Positions 1 to 9,268 of a stretch of 64,000 bases of DNA are shown here, piece after piece. The notes beneath the pieces were generated by a model. It searched no databases, was not told the DNA's origin, and saw only the letters and a program-made list of their open reading frames with translations. Location of the stretch: assembly GCA_026416895.1 (NCBI GenBank), contig JAOAEH010000029.1:1-64000 (forward strand), written 5' to 3'. The position numbers and the translations under genes are program-made. Position 1 is the stretch's first letter, and each line of letters begins with the position of its first letter. The stretch comes from Elusimicrobiales bacterium. GTDB lineage: Bacteria > Elusimicrobiota > Elusimicrobia > Elusimicrobiales > UBA9959.

Positions 1-1
1 G

Positions 2-430
2 CTTGCAGATTTAGCCGATCACCAAGATGAGCTTGAAAAAATGGGAATAAATGTTTTATCAGTAAGTACAGATACTAAATTTGTACATATGGCTTGGAAA
101 AAGAATGAGAAACTTCTTGAAAACGTAAAATACTTAATGGCTTCAGATACAGCGGGAGAATTAGCTAAAAAACTTGGTATATATGATTATAAAACTGGAC
201 TTGCTTATAGAGGAACTTTTATCATAAATCCAGAAGGGATTTTAGTAAGTTCAGAAATAAACTTAAATAATGTTGGAAGAAATATGAAGGAACTTGTAAG
301 AAAAATAAAAGCCTTCATTCATTGTTACCAAAATCCTGGTGAGGTTTGTCCAGCTAAATGGGAACCTGGGAAGAAAACATTAAAACCATCTGAAAAAATG
401 GTTGGCAAAGTATATGAACATATAAAATAA
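2..430 (+). CDS. 2-Cys peroxiredoxin (AhpC/Prx1 type), 3' part
   Basis: The reading frame is open from the left edge, so the N-terminal part with the peroxidatic cysteine lies outside the window. The visible 142 residues match the second half of the AhpC/Prx1 family: a helix ending DELEKMGINV, then VLSVSTDTKF, a strand with RGTFIINPEG, and the C-terminal resolving-cysteine motif GEVCPAKW. The family reduces hydrogen peroxide and organic peroxides in the cytoplasm, with electrons from thioredoxin or AhpF-like partners. Its length and ending (KVYEHIK) are normal. A strong hairpin terminator follows, so it is unlikely to be co-transcribed with the kinases downstream. Family assignment is confident; the reductant cannot be told from here. 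Confidence 0.93.
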   Translation, partial: LADLADHQDELEKMGINVLSVSTDTKFVHMAWKKNEKLLENVKYLMASDTAGELAKKLGIYDYKTGLAYRGTFIINPEGILVSSEINLNNVGRNMKELVRKIKAFIHCYQNPGEVCPAKWEPGKKTLKPSEKMVGKVYEHIK

Positions 431-454
431 TTATATAAAAGCGAATGAACCCCC

Positions 455-486
455 ACCTCGCTTTCTATTAACCTAGAAAGCGAGGT
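455..486 (+). terminator. Intrinsic terminator after the peroxiredoxin gene
   Basis: A perfect 12-bp stem (ACCTCGCTTTCT at 455-466 with AGAAAGCGAGGT at 475-486) encloses an 8-base loop and is followed by a T-rich run (TTAATTTTAACTTT). It starts 25 bases after the stop codon. It stands out in such AT-rich DNA and separates the peroxiredoxin unit from the kinase genes. Confidence 0.88.
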
Positions 487-528
487 TTAATTTTAACTTT
501 CTATTTCTACTTATCACACAAAATTTTA

Positions 529-547
529 TATAATTTATAAGGTGGGG
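529..547 (+). promoter_or_regulatory. Candidate -10 box and ribosome site of the large hybrid kinase
   Basis: A consensus TATAAT sits at 529-534 and GGTGGGG at 541-547, ten bases before the ATG at 558. The matching -35 region near 506-511 (TCTACT) is poor. The gene must have its own promoter because a terminator lies just upstream, but this assignment rests on the -10 box alone. Confidence 0.35.
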
Positions 548-557
548 ACATTCAATA

Positions 558-3500
558 ATGTTGGAGAGTAAGGTATCTAAATTTTTAAAGACTCTTTTAG
601 ATCAAAAAATAAATAATTTTATTTCTTTATTTCAAAAAATTATAGATTTTCTTGAAAAAGAAGCTTTCTTGGACTCATATTTCATACTCAAAATTGAAAA
701 AAATAATTTCAATAAAGTTATTAGCAAAAATATTAAAAAAGATTTTGCTTATAAAATATTAAATCAAGTTAATAAACTCAAAAACAAAGATCTGATTATA
801 TTAAAAAAGAAAAACAAAATTTTTATTTGTTTTAAATTTGAAACACATTATAAAGATAATTTTTTTTGCATATTTTCTTTTGCTAAAAGTACAAATATTT
901 CTCTGATTGAAAATATATCTAATTTCATTAAAAATATACTTCCAATCTTATCCACAACAATATTTTTTAATTCTTTGAAAAATAGTTCTATTGTATCCTA
1001 TGCACTTCACAAAATGATATACGATAAAAACGGAAAACCTTTTGATTATGAATTTGTAGATATAAACAAATCATTTCAACTGATGACAGGTTTAAAAAGA
1101 AAAAATATAATAGGTAAAACTGTAAGGGAATTAATAAAAGGAATTGAAAAAGAGAAGTTTATAGAAACATATGGTTATACACTAAAAAAACAAAAAGAGC
1201 TAGTTTTTGAAAGTTTTTCTGCTAAATTAAACCGCCATTACTTAATCAATTTCAAACCTATTGATAAGGAATTTTTTATAACTCTATTTTATGACATAAC
1301 TGAGTTTAAAAAATCACAACAACGTGAATTAGATTTTTATAAATGGTACCAAAATACATTTGAACTAAGTAAAGCAATTAAGCTTATAATAGATCCAGAA
1401 AATGGAAAAATAGTTGATTCAAATAAAGCAGCAACAAAATTCTATGGTTACACTAAAAAAGAATTACTAAAAATGAAAATATCAGATATAAACATATTAG
1501 GAAAAGATGCTTTTAAAGATATAAAAAAAGTATTAAATGGCTATACTAGTTCTTTTGATTTTATACATCGATTAAAAAACGGAGAAATTAGAAATGTTAG
1601 AGTTTATCCAAGCATAATTGAAAAAGAAGGAAAAAAATATATTTATTCAATAATATTTGATGTCACAGATGAAACAGAATCTAAAAAGAAAATAGAAATG
1701 TTAATTTCAATAATGGATAATTCCTTAGATGAATTTTATATGCTTGATTCAGAAAGTTTTAAATTTTTACACGTCAATCAAACTGCAGCAAAAAATCTAG
1801 GATATACTAAAGATGAACTTCTTTCAATGACTCCCTCTGATATAGCACCTGAATACAATACAAAAAAATTGAAAGAACTATTTAAACAATTTAAAGAAGA
1901 TAAAATTAATTCAAAATCCATAATAACTTTTCACAAAAGAAAGGATAGTTCAATTTATCCAGTTAAAGTTAATCTAACAAAAAATTTTTTTGAAAATAAA
2001 TTATATTTCTTTGCGGTAGTTGAAGATATAACTGAAGAATTAAAAAAGAAAAATGAATTAGAATTAATGACAAGACTCTACTCTACACTTTCACAGGCAA
2101 ATCAAATCATAGTGAAATCAAAAGATGAAAAATCACTATTAAATGGAATCACAAGAGTATTAGTGGAAAAAGGTAAATTTAGTATATCTTTTATATTAAA
2201 AAACAACAATGGTAAACCAGAAATATTTTCTTTTTATGGATGTAGAGAAAAAGATATAAAAACTTTCATAAAAGAAATTTTCATAAAAAAGGATAAAAAA
2301 CTAGCTACATTTAAATCTTTTCAGTTAGGAATAACAACAATAGACAATAAATATTTTAAAAAAACAAAGGAAATAAAAATTTTTAAAAGATTTAATGTTA
2401 AAAGTGTTTTTTCCGCTCCAATTAAGCTTAATTCAAAAAAACAGTATACTATAACAATATATTCTGATAAAGAAAATTTTTTTACAAAAGAAGTAGTTAA
2501 TTTACTTAAAGAATTATGTGGTGACATAAAATATGCTTTATCAAAATTAGAATTCGAAGAAAGACTTTCCGAAAGTGAAAAAAAATACAAAGCTATATTT
2601 GAAAACTCAAGCGCTGCAATGTGTATTGACGAAGTAATATATGATAATAAAAATAATCCAATTGACTATGTAATACTAGATATAAATAAAGCATTTGAGA
2701 AGATAACAGGATTTAAGAAAAAAGACATTATTGGTAAAACCTCTGCTGAAGTTTATAAAACAAAAAATCCACTTATAAATAAATTTTTTGATATAGTTAA
2801 AAACAAAACAACTTTTTCTCATGAATTATACTTTTCCCCATTTTCAAAATATATAAATATAAGTGCAAGTAGTTTTGGAGATAGATTTTTTTCTACAGTT
2901 TTTACAGACGTAACTGAAAGATATAATTATTCATATTCGTTAGAAAAAATAACAAAAATTATTTCTTCTATTAAAGATATCTCAAAAGAAAGTATAAAAA
3001 AATTGTTTGAATTGTTTAAAGATATTTTAAATACAGCCTTTTCTGGAATAATTAGTTATGATGATGGAAAATTAGAATATATATTTAAAGATGGCAATAT
3101 TAATGAAGATTTTTATCAAAACAAAATTTTAAATTTTTTAAATAAAGATAAATCAGATTTTTTCATTGATGACAAAAATAATTATCTCATAATAATATCA
3201 CAAATTAATGCTACTCAAAAAACATATATTATATTATTTTGGAAAGAAAAACCCAAAAATATAAATCAAACAATTACTCTTACAAAAATAATAATAACCT
3301 TAATAAAAAATGAAAATGAAAGATTAGAAAACAAAAATAATCTTCTTATCACTAACCAAAAATACCAAAAACTTGTTAATAATCAGATAGATCCTGTTTG
3401 CTTATGGAAACCAAATACAGAAATAGTTATATCAAATTCTTCCTACAACAACATACATGGTTCTGATATAGTTGGGAAAAAATGGATTGATTTTGTTCCA

Positions 3501-5222
3501 GATGATTATAAAAGTTATGTAAGAGAAAAAATTGAAAAGGTTATAAAATATAAAAAACCATTAAAATATGAACATCCTACTTTAACTAATAATAATCAAT
3601 TAAAATGGTTCGAATGGATAGATAATCCTATATTAGACGAAAACAACAATGTAATTTTTATTCAGTCAACAGGAAGAGATATAACTGACAAAAAAAACTA
3701 TGAAGATGAACTTTTAAAACTTAAAACAGTAGTTGAGCAAGCCCCAATTGAAATAATAATAACTGATAAAGAAGGAAATATAGAATATGTCAATCCATAT
3801 TTTGAGGAAGTAACCGGATATAGTAAAGATGAAGTTATAGGCAAAAATCCAAAAATATTAAAGAGTGGAAAACACGACCAAAATTATTACGAAAAAATGT
3901 GGAATACTATAAAATCAGGTAAAACTTTTAAGGATATAATAATAAACAAAAGAAAAGATAATTCTTTGCTAACAGAATATATAATAATATCACCTCTCAA
4001 AAACAATAAAGGTGAAATAACACATTTTGTTGGAATAAAAAGAGATATTACAAAAGAAATAGAAGAAGAAAAAGCAAAAGAACATTCTCAACGCATGGAA
4101 TTAATCGGTACATTAGCTGGAAGTATAGCACATGATTTTAATAACATACTTGTATCAATTATGGGAAATGCAGAGATTTTATTAAGAGAATTAAAAAAAG
4201 AAGATAAAAAAACAGAATACATCTTAGATATACTTAACTCATCACAAAAAGCTTCTTCTTTAATTAAAAACTTGCTACATTTCTCTAAAAAACAACCTTT
4301 AGATATACAAGTTATTAATATAACTAATTTAATAAATTCATCCAAAAATATGCTTTCAAGATTATTAGGTGAAAAATGGGAATTAAGATTTTTTTGCCCA
4401 GATTATGAATTATTAATAAAAGGAGACATTAATTCACTCACTCAAGTTCTAATAAATCTTGTAATAAATGCAAAGGATGCTATGCCAAATGGAGGGACAA
4501 TAGAGATAGGATGCTTTAAAGAATACCTAAATAACGATAATTTCTTCGAAAATTTTAAAATAAAAAGAGGTAGTTATGCTGTTTTTTATGTAAGAGATTA
4601 TGGAGTTGGAATAGATGAAAGCATAAAAGATAAAATTTTTAATCCTTTTTTTACAACAAAGGAGTTTGGAACAGGTTTAGGCTTATCAACAGTTTATTCT
4701 ATTATTAAAAGACATATGGGTTATATTACCTTCAAAAGTGAAAAAGGGAAGGGAACTGAATTTAGAGTATATTTGCCTATTTTTGAAAATTTTAATAATA
4801 ATTCAAATGAAACAATTATTAACAAAAAAGATAAAACAACTGAAATTAAAAAAATAAATATAATATTTGTTGATGATGATGAAGGTGTGAGAAAGATTGC
4901 TGAAAAAATTTTTAAAATTCTAAACTTAGATGTTATTATATTCGATGACCCTTCTGCTGCAATAGAATACATAGAAAAAAATAACATAACTGTTGATTTA
5001 CTAATTACCGATATTATAATGAAAACTATGAATGGTAAAAAATTTGTAGATTATTTGATTCAAAAAGGTTTATTAAAAAAATATATATTTATATCAGGAT
5101 ATAGTGACGATATAATAGACAACGAAGGAATAAACAAAGTCTCAGAAAATATTATTTATAAACCATTCAAAATAAATGAAATCAAGAAAAAAATAGATGA
5201 ACTTCTAAAAGATATAAAATAA
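558..5222 (+). CDS. Large multi-PAS/GAF hybrid histidine kinase
   Basis: This 1554-residue protein has no evident membrane segment and is probably a cytoplasmic sensor. An N-terminal region (about 1-135) resembles a degenerate GAF domain. PAS domains follow at about 140-250, 255-370 and 380-495, then a GAF-like domain (500-670), another PAS (680-790), a second weak GAF-like stretch (800-920) and two more PAS domains (930-1050, 1055-1170). The kinase core has an H-box in GSIAHDFNN (His1192), an N-box (INAKDAMPNGG), a G1 box (DYGVGID) and a G2 box (GTGLGLS). A C-terminal receiver carries the acceptor Asp1485. All catalytic motifs are intact. The last PAS (YVNPYFEEVTGYSKDEV) is the most canonical. 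The cognate signal and output are unknown; the kinase at 5281-6930 is the likely neighbour in function. Confidence 0.93.
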   Translation: MLESKVSKFLKTLLDQKINNFISLFQKIIDFLEKEAFLDSYFILKIEKNNFNKVISKNIKKDFAYKILNQVNKLKNKDLIILKKKNKIFICFKFETHYKDNFFCIFSFAKSTNISLIENISNFIKNILPILSTTIFFNSLKNSSIVSYALHKMIYDKNGKPFDYEFVDINKSFQLMTGLKRKNIIGKTVRELIKGIEKEKFIETYGYTLKKQKELVFESFSAKLNRHYLINFKPIDKEFFITLFYDITEFKKSQQRELDFYKWYQNTFELSKAIKLIIDPENGKIVDSNKAATKFYGYTKKELLKMKISDINILGKDAFKDIKKVLNGYTSSFDFIHRLKNGEIRNVRVYPSIIEKEGKKYIYSIIFDVTDETESKKKIEMLISIMDNSLDEFYMLDSESFKFLHVNQTAAKNLGYTKDELLSMTPSDIAPEYNTKKLKELFKQFKEDKINSKSIITFHKRKDSSIYPVKVNLTKNFFENKLYFFAVVEDITEELKKKNELELMTRLYSTLSQANQIIVKSKDEKSLLNGITRVLVEKGKFSISFILKNNNGKPEIFSFYGCREKDIKTFIKEIFIKKDKKLATFKSFQLGITTIDNKYFKKTKEIKIFKRFNVKSVFSAPIKLNSKKQYTITIYSDKENFFTKEVVNLLKELCGDIKYALSKLEFEERLSESEKKYKAIFENSSAAMCIDEVIYDNKNNPIDYVILDINKAFEKITGFKKKDIIGKTSAEVYKTKNPLINKFFDIVKNKTTFSHELYFSPFSKYINISASSFGDRFFSTVFTDVTERYNYSYSLEKITKIISSIKDISKESIKKLFELFKDILNTAFSGIISYDDGKLEYIFKDGNINEDFYQNKILNFLNKDKSDFFIDDKNNYLIIISQINATQKTYIILFWKEKPKNINQTITLTKIIITLIKNENERLENKNNLLITNQKYQKLVNNQIDPVCLWKPNTEIVISNSSYNNIHGSDIVGKKWIDFVPDDYKSYVREKIEKVIKYKKPLKYEHPTLTNNNQLKWFEWIDNPILDENNNVIFIQSTGRDITDKKNYEDELLKLKTVVEQAPIEIIITDKEGNIEYVNPYFEEVTGYSKDEVIGKNPKILKSGKHDQNYYEKMWNTIKSGKTFKDIIINKRKDNSLLTEYIIISPLKNNKGEITHFVGIKRDITKEIEEEKAKEHSQRMELIGTLAGSIAHDFNNILVSIMGNAEILLRELKKEDKKTEYILDILNSSQKASSLIKNLLHFSKKQPLDIQVINITNLINSSKNMLSRLLGEKWELRFFCPDYELLIKGDINSLTQVLINLVINAKDAMPNGGTIEIGCFKEYLNNDNFFENFKIKRGSYAVFYVRDYGVGIDESIKDKIFNPFFTTKEFGTGLGLSTVYSIIKRHMGYITFKSEKGKGTEFRVYLPIFENFNNNSNETIINKKDKTTEIKKINIIFVDDDEGVRKIAEKIFKILNLDVIIFDDPSAAIEYIEKNNITVDLLITDIIMKTMNGKKFVDYLIQKGLLKKYIFISGYSDDIIDNEGINKVSENIIYKPFKINEIKKKIDELLKDIK

Positions 5223-5280
5223 AAGCTCAAAAAAAAATCAATTTTCTAAAAATTCACTTTAATATATCTGATAAATTATT

Positions 5281-6930
5281 TTGAGTATGTTTAATACTTC
5301 ACTCAATTGTTATAAATGTAAAATAGAAAAATTAAATCTCTTAATTAAACTTGAAAAAGAAAATGTTGAAAAAGAAAATATATTAAAAATACTAGGAGTT
5401 TCAAAGGATTTAATAAAAACAAGCATGTCTCTTAATAAAAAAACAGAAAATAAAAAAGATAAAAATTATATAAGCGAAATAAAAATACTAAAAAAATATT
5501 TTGAAATTTATTTTTATCCTATTTGTGTATGTGACATAAATGGGAACATTATAATTTACAATAAAATGTTTAATAATGAACTTTTAAACAATAAATCCCA
5601 AAACAGCAATTTAAATATAAATGAAATAATTCCAGAAATAAAGTTTATCACAAATAAAATTGACAGAACAATAAAATTTGAAATACAAAGAGAAATAAAC
5701 AATAACAAAAAAATATTCAATGTTAAAGTTGATTCAGTATTAATAGATAATTTAATGAGAAACATATTTTTCTTTGAAGATATAACTGAAGAAAAAATAA
5801 TGCAGGAAAAATATTTTCATGCTCAAAAAATGGAAGCTATCGGAAGACTAGCAAGTGGTATTGCACATGACTTTAATAATATCTTAGGTGTTATTATGGG
5901 ATATTCTACATTTATTTTAGAAAACATTGATGACAATTTCCCTTACAAACAAGATATTGAAGAAATCGTAAAAGCAGCAGAAAGAGCAGGACAACTTACT
6001 AAACACATTCTCTCTTTTTCACGTAAACAACCTCTTGATAAAAAATTTATAAAAATATCAGAATTCATTAAGTCAGTTGAGAAGATAATAAAAAGAATAG
6101 TAGGAGAAAATATTGAAATTATTATGAATTTGGAAGCCAAAAAGGATGAAATTTTAATGAACGATACTGAACTTGAACAAATATTATTTAATTTATTAAT
6201 AAATTCCAAAGATGCAATGCCAAACGGTGGTAAGATAAAAATTTCTACTTATAATTCTAAGGTAGAAAATTGTGAATTCATAACAATTTCTATCGAGGAT
6301 AATGGTAAAGGAATGGATGAGGAAACAAAGAAAAAAATTTTTAAACCTTTTTTTACAACAAAAGAAAAAGGTAAAGGGACAGGTTTAGGTTTAACCACTG
6401 TCTTTAATATAGTTAAAAAATATAAAGGGAAAATCGATTTTGAAAGTAAATTAAATAAAGGGACAAAATTTATGATTCATCTACCAATTCTTTGTGAAGA
6501 AAAAAAAGTAAAAATTATATGCTTAGAACAATCTGCAGTTTATGAAAAAGGAAACGGTGAAAATATTCTTCTTGTTGATGATGAAATAGATCTCCTAAAA
6601 ATCAATAAAAGATTTCTAGAAGAAAATGGTTATAAAGTATTAATAGCATCAAATATAGCCCAAGCTAAGGAAATAATCACAAAAAATAAAGATATTGAAA
6701 TTATAATTATAGATTTAGTTTTACCTGATGGAAATGCAGTAGATTTTATAAATTCTTTAAATAATAATAATATAAATTTCATAATAACAAGTGGATATCT
6801 TGATTGCGAAAATCAAAAGAAAATAATAGAAACCAATTACATTTTTCTTCCAAAACCTTATAGTGCAAAAGATTTATTTAAGTTTATAAATAACTTAATT
6901 CACCAAAAAAAGAATAGTCTTGCTAAATGA
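5281..6930 (+). CDS. PAS hybrid histidine kinase with C-terminal receiver
   Basis: A 549-residue soluble hybrid kinase. A short PAS-like domain (about 70-165, with PICVCDINGNIIIYNKMF) leads into HisKA with GIAHDFNNIL (His196), then an HATPase domain with NSKDAMPNGG, EDNGKGMD, PFFTTKEKGK and GTGLGLTT, all intact. The receiver (about 425-545) has DDEIDLL and acceptor Asp478 in IIIDLVLPDG. It is closely similar in layout to the kinase core of the gene 58 bases upstream, suggesting duplication. The start is uncertain: TTG at 5281 or ATG at 5287, and neither has a clear Shine-Dalgarno sequence. Output partners are not visible. Confidence 0.9.
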   Translation: MSMFNTSLNCYKCKIEKLNLLIKLEKENVEKENILKILGVSKDLIKTSMSLNKKTENKKDKNYISEIKILKKYFEIYFYPICVCDINGNIIIYNKMFNNELLNNKSQNSNLNINEIIPEIKFITNKIDRTIKFEIQREINNNKKIFNVKVDSVLIDNLMRNIFFFEDITEEKIMQEKYFHAQKMEAIGRLASGIAHDFNNILGVIMGYSTFILENIDDNFPYKQDIEEIVKAAERAGQLTKHILSFSRKQPLDKKFIKISEFIKSVEKIIKRIVGENIEIIMNLEAKKDEILMNDTELEQILFNLLINSKDAMPNGGKIKISTYNSKVENCEFITISIEDNGKGMDEETKKKIFKPFFTTKEKGKGTGLGLTTVFNIVKKYKGKIDFESKLNKGTKFMIHLPILCEEKKVKIICLEQSAVYEKGNGENILLVDDEIDLLKINKRFLEENGYKVLIASNIAQAKEIITKNKDIEIIIIDLVLPDGNAVDFINSLNNNNINFIITSGYLDCENQKKIIETNYIFLPKPYSAKDLFKFINNLIHQKKNSLAK

Positions 6931-6940
6931 AGTTAGAAAA

Positions 6941-7240
6941 ATGAATAAAAATAAAACTAAAATAGTATTGTTTGAAAAAAATAATTTTTATCTATACTAT
7001 ATAGAAAAAATATTAAAAAAGCTTAAATATAAAATCTTATTTAAAAAAAAATTTCCAAACAATATAAAAGGAGATATATTTATAATTTCTTCATACTTTA
7101 TAGATAATATGGTTAAAAATAATTCATATTCAGATTATTTTTTAGTATTAAATAGAAAAAATAATAAATTTATTATAATATCTAAATTTGAAAAACCGAA
7201 AATTATATACAAAAAATTGCTAAGCATATGCAGGAGTTAA
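6941..7240 (+). CDS. Small hypothetical protein, possibly an eroded receiver domain
   Basis: About 99 Lys-rich residues starting at ATG 6941, ten bases after the preceding kinase stop; a TTG at 6920 is a poorer alternative. The order strand (KIVLFEKNNFYLYYIEKILKK), helix, strand (GDIFIIS), strand (YFLVLNRKN), strand (KFIIISKF), helix loosely follows a receiver fold, and its position after a hybrid kinase fits. However, the acidic pocket and the acceptor Asp in a 'DxxMP' context are missing. Its last four bases overlap the end of flhB on the other strand. Function unknown. Confidence 0.45.
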   Translation: MNKNKTKIVLFEKNNFYLYYIEKILKKLKYKILFKKKFPNNIKGDIFIISSYFIDNMVKNNSYSDYFLVLNRKNNKFIIISKFEKPKIIYKKLLSICRS

Positions 7241-8274
7241 ATTCTTTTTCTCTCTTTATAAATTTTTGCAATTAAAACAGCAACAGCTTTATAAAAAATT
7301 GGATTTATTTCCTCTCCTACATCACACATTTTATATATTGCTCTTGCTAAAGGAGGCTCTCTTTTTACAGGTATTCCATTTTTATATGCAATATCTATTA
7401 TTTTTAAAGCAAGCTTATCTTTACCTTTTGCAACTAATACTGGAGTTTTATCAAAAGGTGGTTTATATCTTAAAGCAACAGCAAAATGAGTAGGATTTGT
7501 AATAACAACTGATGATTCCTTTACTTGAGATATCTTGTTTCTTTTTGTAAATTCTCTCATCATTCTTCTAATTTTACCTTTTACAAGAGGATTCCCTTCC
7601 ATTTCTTTATACTCTTCTTTAACTTCCTGTTTAGTCATTTTTATTCTCTTGTTGTAAACATAAAATTGATATACTAAATCTAAAAATGAAAACCCAAAAA
7701 GAATAATTAATAATTTTAGAGTTATCTCTTTTATATTTTGATTTAAAAATATTAAATTTTTATAAAAACTTCCATTTAATAAATTAAATGAAGACGAAAT
7801 TTTTTCTATTAATATATGGTATATTAAAAAAAATATAAAAAAAACTTTAAGTATATTTTTAATAACTTCAAAAAGTTTACTTAAACTAAATAAATCTTTA
7901 ATATTTTTCAAAGGATTAAATCTTTCAAAAGAAATTTTTGGTTTTGTTAATACTATACCAGAAGGGATTAAAAAACTAATCATTGATACTAAAACTATTC
8001 CTAAACCTATTGGTAGAAAAGAAAATAAGAATATCTTTAATATATTATTTATAAGAATATTTAGATCTAAATCTATATAACTAAATGAAAAAAAATATCT
8101 AAAACTTTCTTTTATATAATTTGTAGGATATTTGCTAATTAAAAAAAATAAATAAAAAGACAAAAAAAAAGCTAAAGAAACACTAAAATCATAACTTCTT
8201 AATACATCACCTCTTTTTCTTAGCTCTGATAATCTTTTACCAGTAGGTTTTTCTGTTTTTTCTTGAAAACTCAT
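7237..8274 (-). CDS. flhB: Flagellar export switch protein FlhB
   Basis: FlhB is the integral-membrane subunit of the flagellar type III export gate that switches substrate class from rod/hook to filament proteins after self-cleavage. The 345-residue protein has a charged N terminus (EKTEKPTGKRLSELRKRG), four hydrophobic segments (about 28-48, 78-104, 142-155, 184-205) and a cytosolic tail with the autocleavage motif NPTH at Asn260-His263 followed by FAVALRY. The ATG at 8274 overlaps the fliR stop by four bases, so the two are probably translationally coupled. It is the last gene of the motA-flhA-fliP-flhB operon and ends against the + strand genes. Confidence 0.97.
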   Translation of the reverse strand: MSFQEKTEKPTGKRLSELRKRGDVLRSYDFSVSLAFFLSFYLFFLISKYPTNYIKESFRYFFSFSYIDLDLNILINNILKIFLFSFLPIGLGIVLVSMISFLIPSGIVLTKPKISFERFNPLKNIKDLFSLSKLFEVIKNILKVFFIFFLIYHILIEKISSSFNLLNGSFYKNLIFLNQNIKEITLKLLIILFGFSFLDLVYQFYVYNKRIKMTKQEVKEEYKEMEGNPLVKGKIRRMMREFTKRNKISQVKESSVVITNPTHFAVALRYKPPFDKTPVLVAKGKDKLALKIIDIAYKNGIPVKREPPLARAIYKMCDVGEEINPIFYKAVAVLIAKIYKERKRI

Positions 8275-9005
8275 ATCTTTGAAAAAATATAATTTATCTG
8301 ATTAGATAAGTCAAAAAACACATTTTCTGATATTTTGTAAAAAAAGCTAATAAACATAAAAACACATATCATAGCTATAATAAATCTTGAAGGCTGACCT
8401 ATTATCATAAAATTCAAAGTTGGCATAATTTTTGATAAAATTCCTATAACAATCTCACTTATTAAACTACAAAAAATTATTGGAATTGAAAATTTTATTC
8501 CAAGCATGAAAAAATAAATAAAACTTTCAATTGGAATATAAATAATATTTTCAAATGATATTTTTTGAGGTTGAATTATCTCAAAACTTTTTGCAAAAAC
8601 TTTTATTAAATATAAATGTCCATCAATGCACAAAAATATTAATATAGCAACTGTGTTAAAAAAACTTGAAAAAACTGTTGTGTGTTCAGGATTTAGTGGA
8701 TCAGCAACTCTATTCATCATCATACCTGATTGAAAATCTAAAATTATTCCCAATAAAGAAAAAACATAAACCGATAATTTAACAACAAAACCCAATATCA
8801 TACCTAATAAAATCTCGCATAATATAATAGTCAACTTGAATTCATATTTAGCAATATAATTTGATAATATCAATGAAAGAGAAATCGCAAAAATCGTTTT
8901 TAATTTATAATTTTGATATGGAAAAGGTATTGGAGAAAAAAACAAAAATCCAAAAATTCTTGGAAGAGGTATCAATAATAAAGTTATATAATTTACATCC
9001 GGCAT
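8271..9005 (-). CDS. fliR: Flagellar export gate protein FliR
   Basis: FliR is a membrane component of the export gate and forms a helical pore with FliP and FliQ. The 244 residues are almost entirely hydrophobic, beginning with LLIPLPRIFGF and containing the family's central loop with GMMMNRVADPLNPEHT near residues 95-110. Length is close to the usual 250-260. It overlaps fliQ by 13 bases and flhB by four. No Shine-Dalgarno is apparent before the ATG at 9005, so coupling to fliQ is likely. Confidence 0.95.
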   Translation of the reverse strand: MPDVNYITLLLIPLPRIFGFLFFSPIPFPYQNYKLKTIFAISLSLILSNYIAKYEFKLTIILCEILLGMILGFVVKLSVYVFSLLGIILDFQSGMMMNRVADPLNPEHTTVFSSFFNTVAILIFLCIDGHLYLIKVFAKSFEIIQPQKISFENIIYIPIESFIYFFMLGIKFSIPIIFCSLISEIVIGILSKIMPTLNFMIIGQPSRFIIAMICVFMFISFFYKISENVFFDLSNQINYIFSKI

Positions 9006-9268
9006 GTTTTAGGTATAAGATAAAAAAAATCGGAAAAAAGAATAATCAATTGTTCAAGAACTATCTTTCCAAACAAAAAAACTAAAACAATCATTACAAA
9101 AATTTTGGGGACAAAAGAAACAGATGCATCTTGAATATGTGTAACTGTTTGAAATATTCCTATAGCAAGTCCAACTAAAACTGACGTAATCAAAAAAGGC
9201 AAAGAAATTTTCATAGTAACTGTTAATGCGTATTTTATTAATGATAAAAATGCTATTGATTCACTCAT
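8993..9268 (-). CDS. fliQ: Flagellar export gate protein FliQ
   Basis: This 91-residue protein has two transmembrane helices, as expected for FliQ: about 15-38 (ALTVTMKISLPFLITSVLVG) and 52-75 (VPKIFVMIVLVFLFGKIVLE), joined by the conserved loop with QTVTHIQDASVSFVPK. I chose the ATG at 9268 because it forms an ATGA overlap with the fliP stop and gives the family's usual length of about 90. A longer frame from 9307 would add 13 residues encoded inside fliP. Confidence 0.95.
   Translation of the reverse strand: MSESIAFLSLIKYALTVTMKISLPFLITSVLVGLAIGIFQTVTHIQDASVSFVPKIFVMIVLVFLFGKIVLEQLIILFSDFFYLIPKTCRM

Noticed and set aside
4721..4987. Antisense open frames within the long kinase genes and other opposite-strand frames across the island
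   Set aside because: They lie wholly inside well-supported genes, lack ribosome sites and show no family resemblance; they are frame shadows.
5247..5274. TAAA-N16-TCTGATAA upstream of the second hybrid kinase, resembling a FliA promoter
   Set aside because: The spacing is one base too long and the -10 lacks the GGATA core shared by the three stronger sites; such AT-rich matches are expected by chance.
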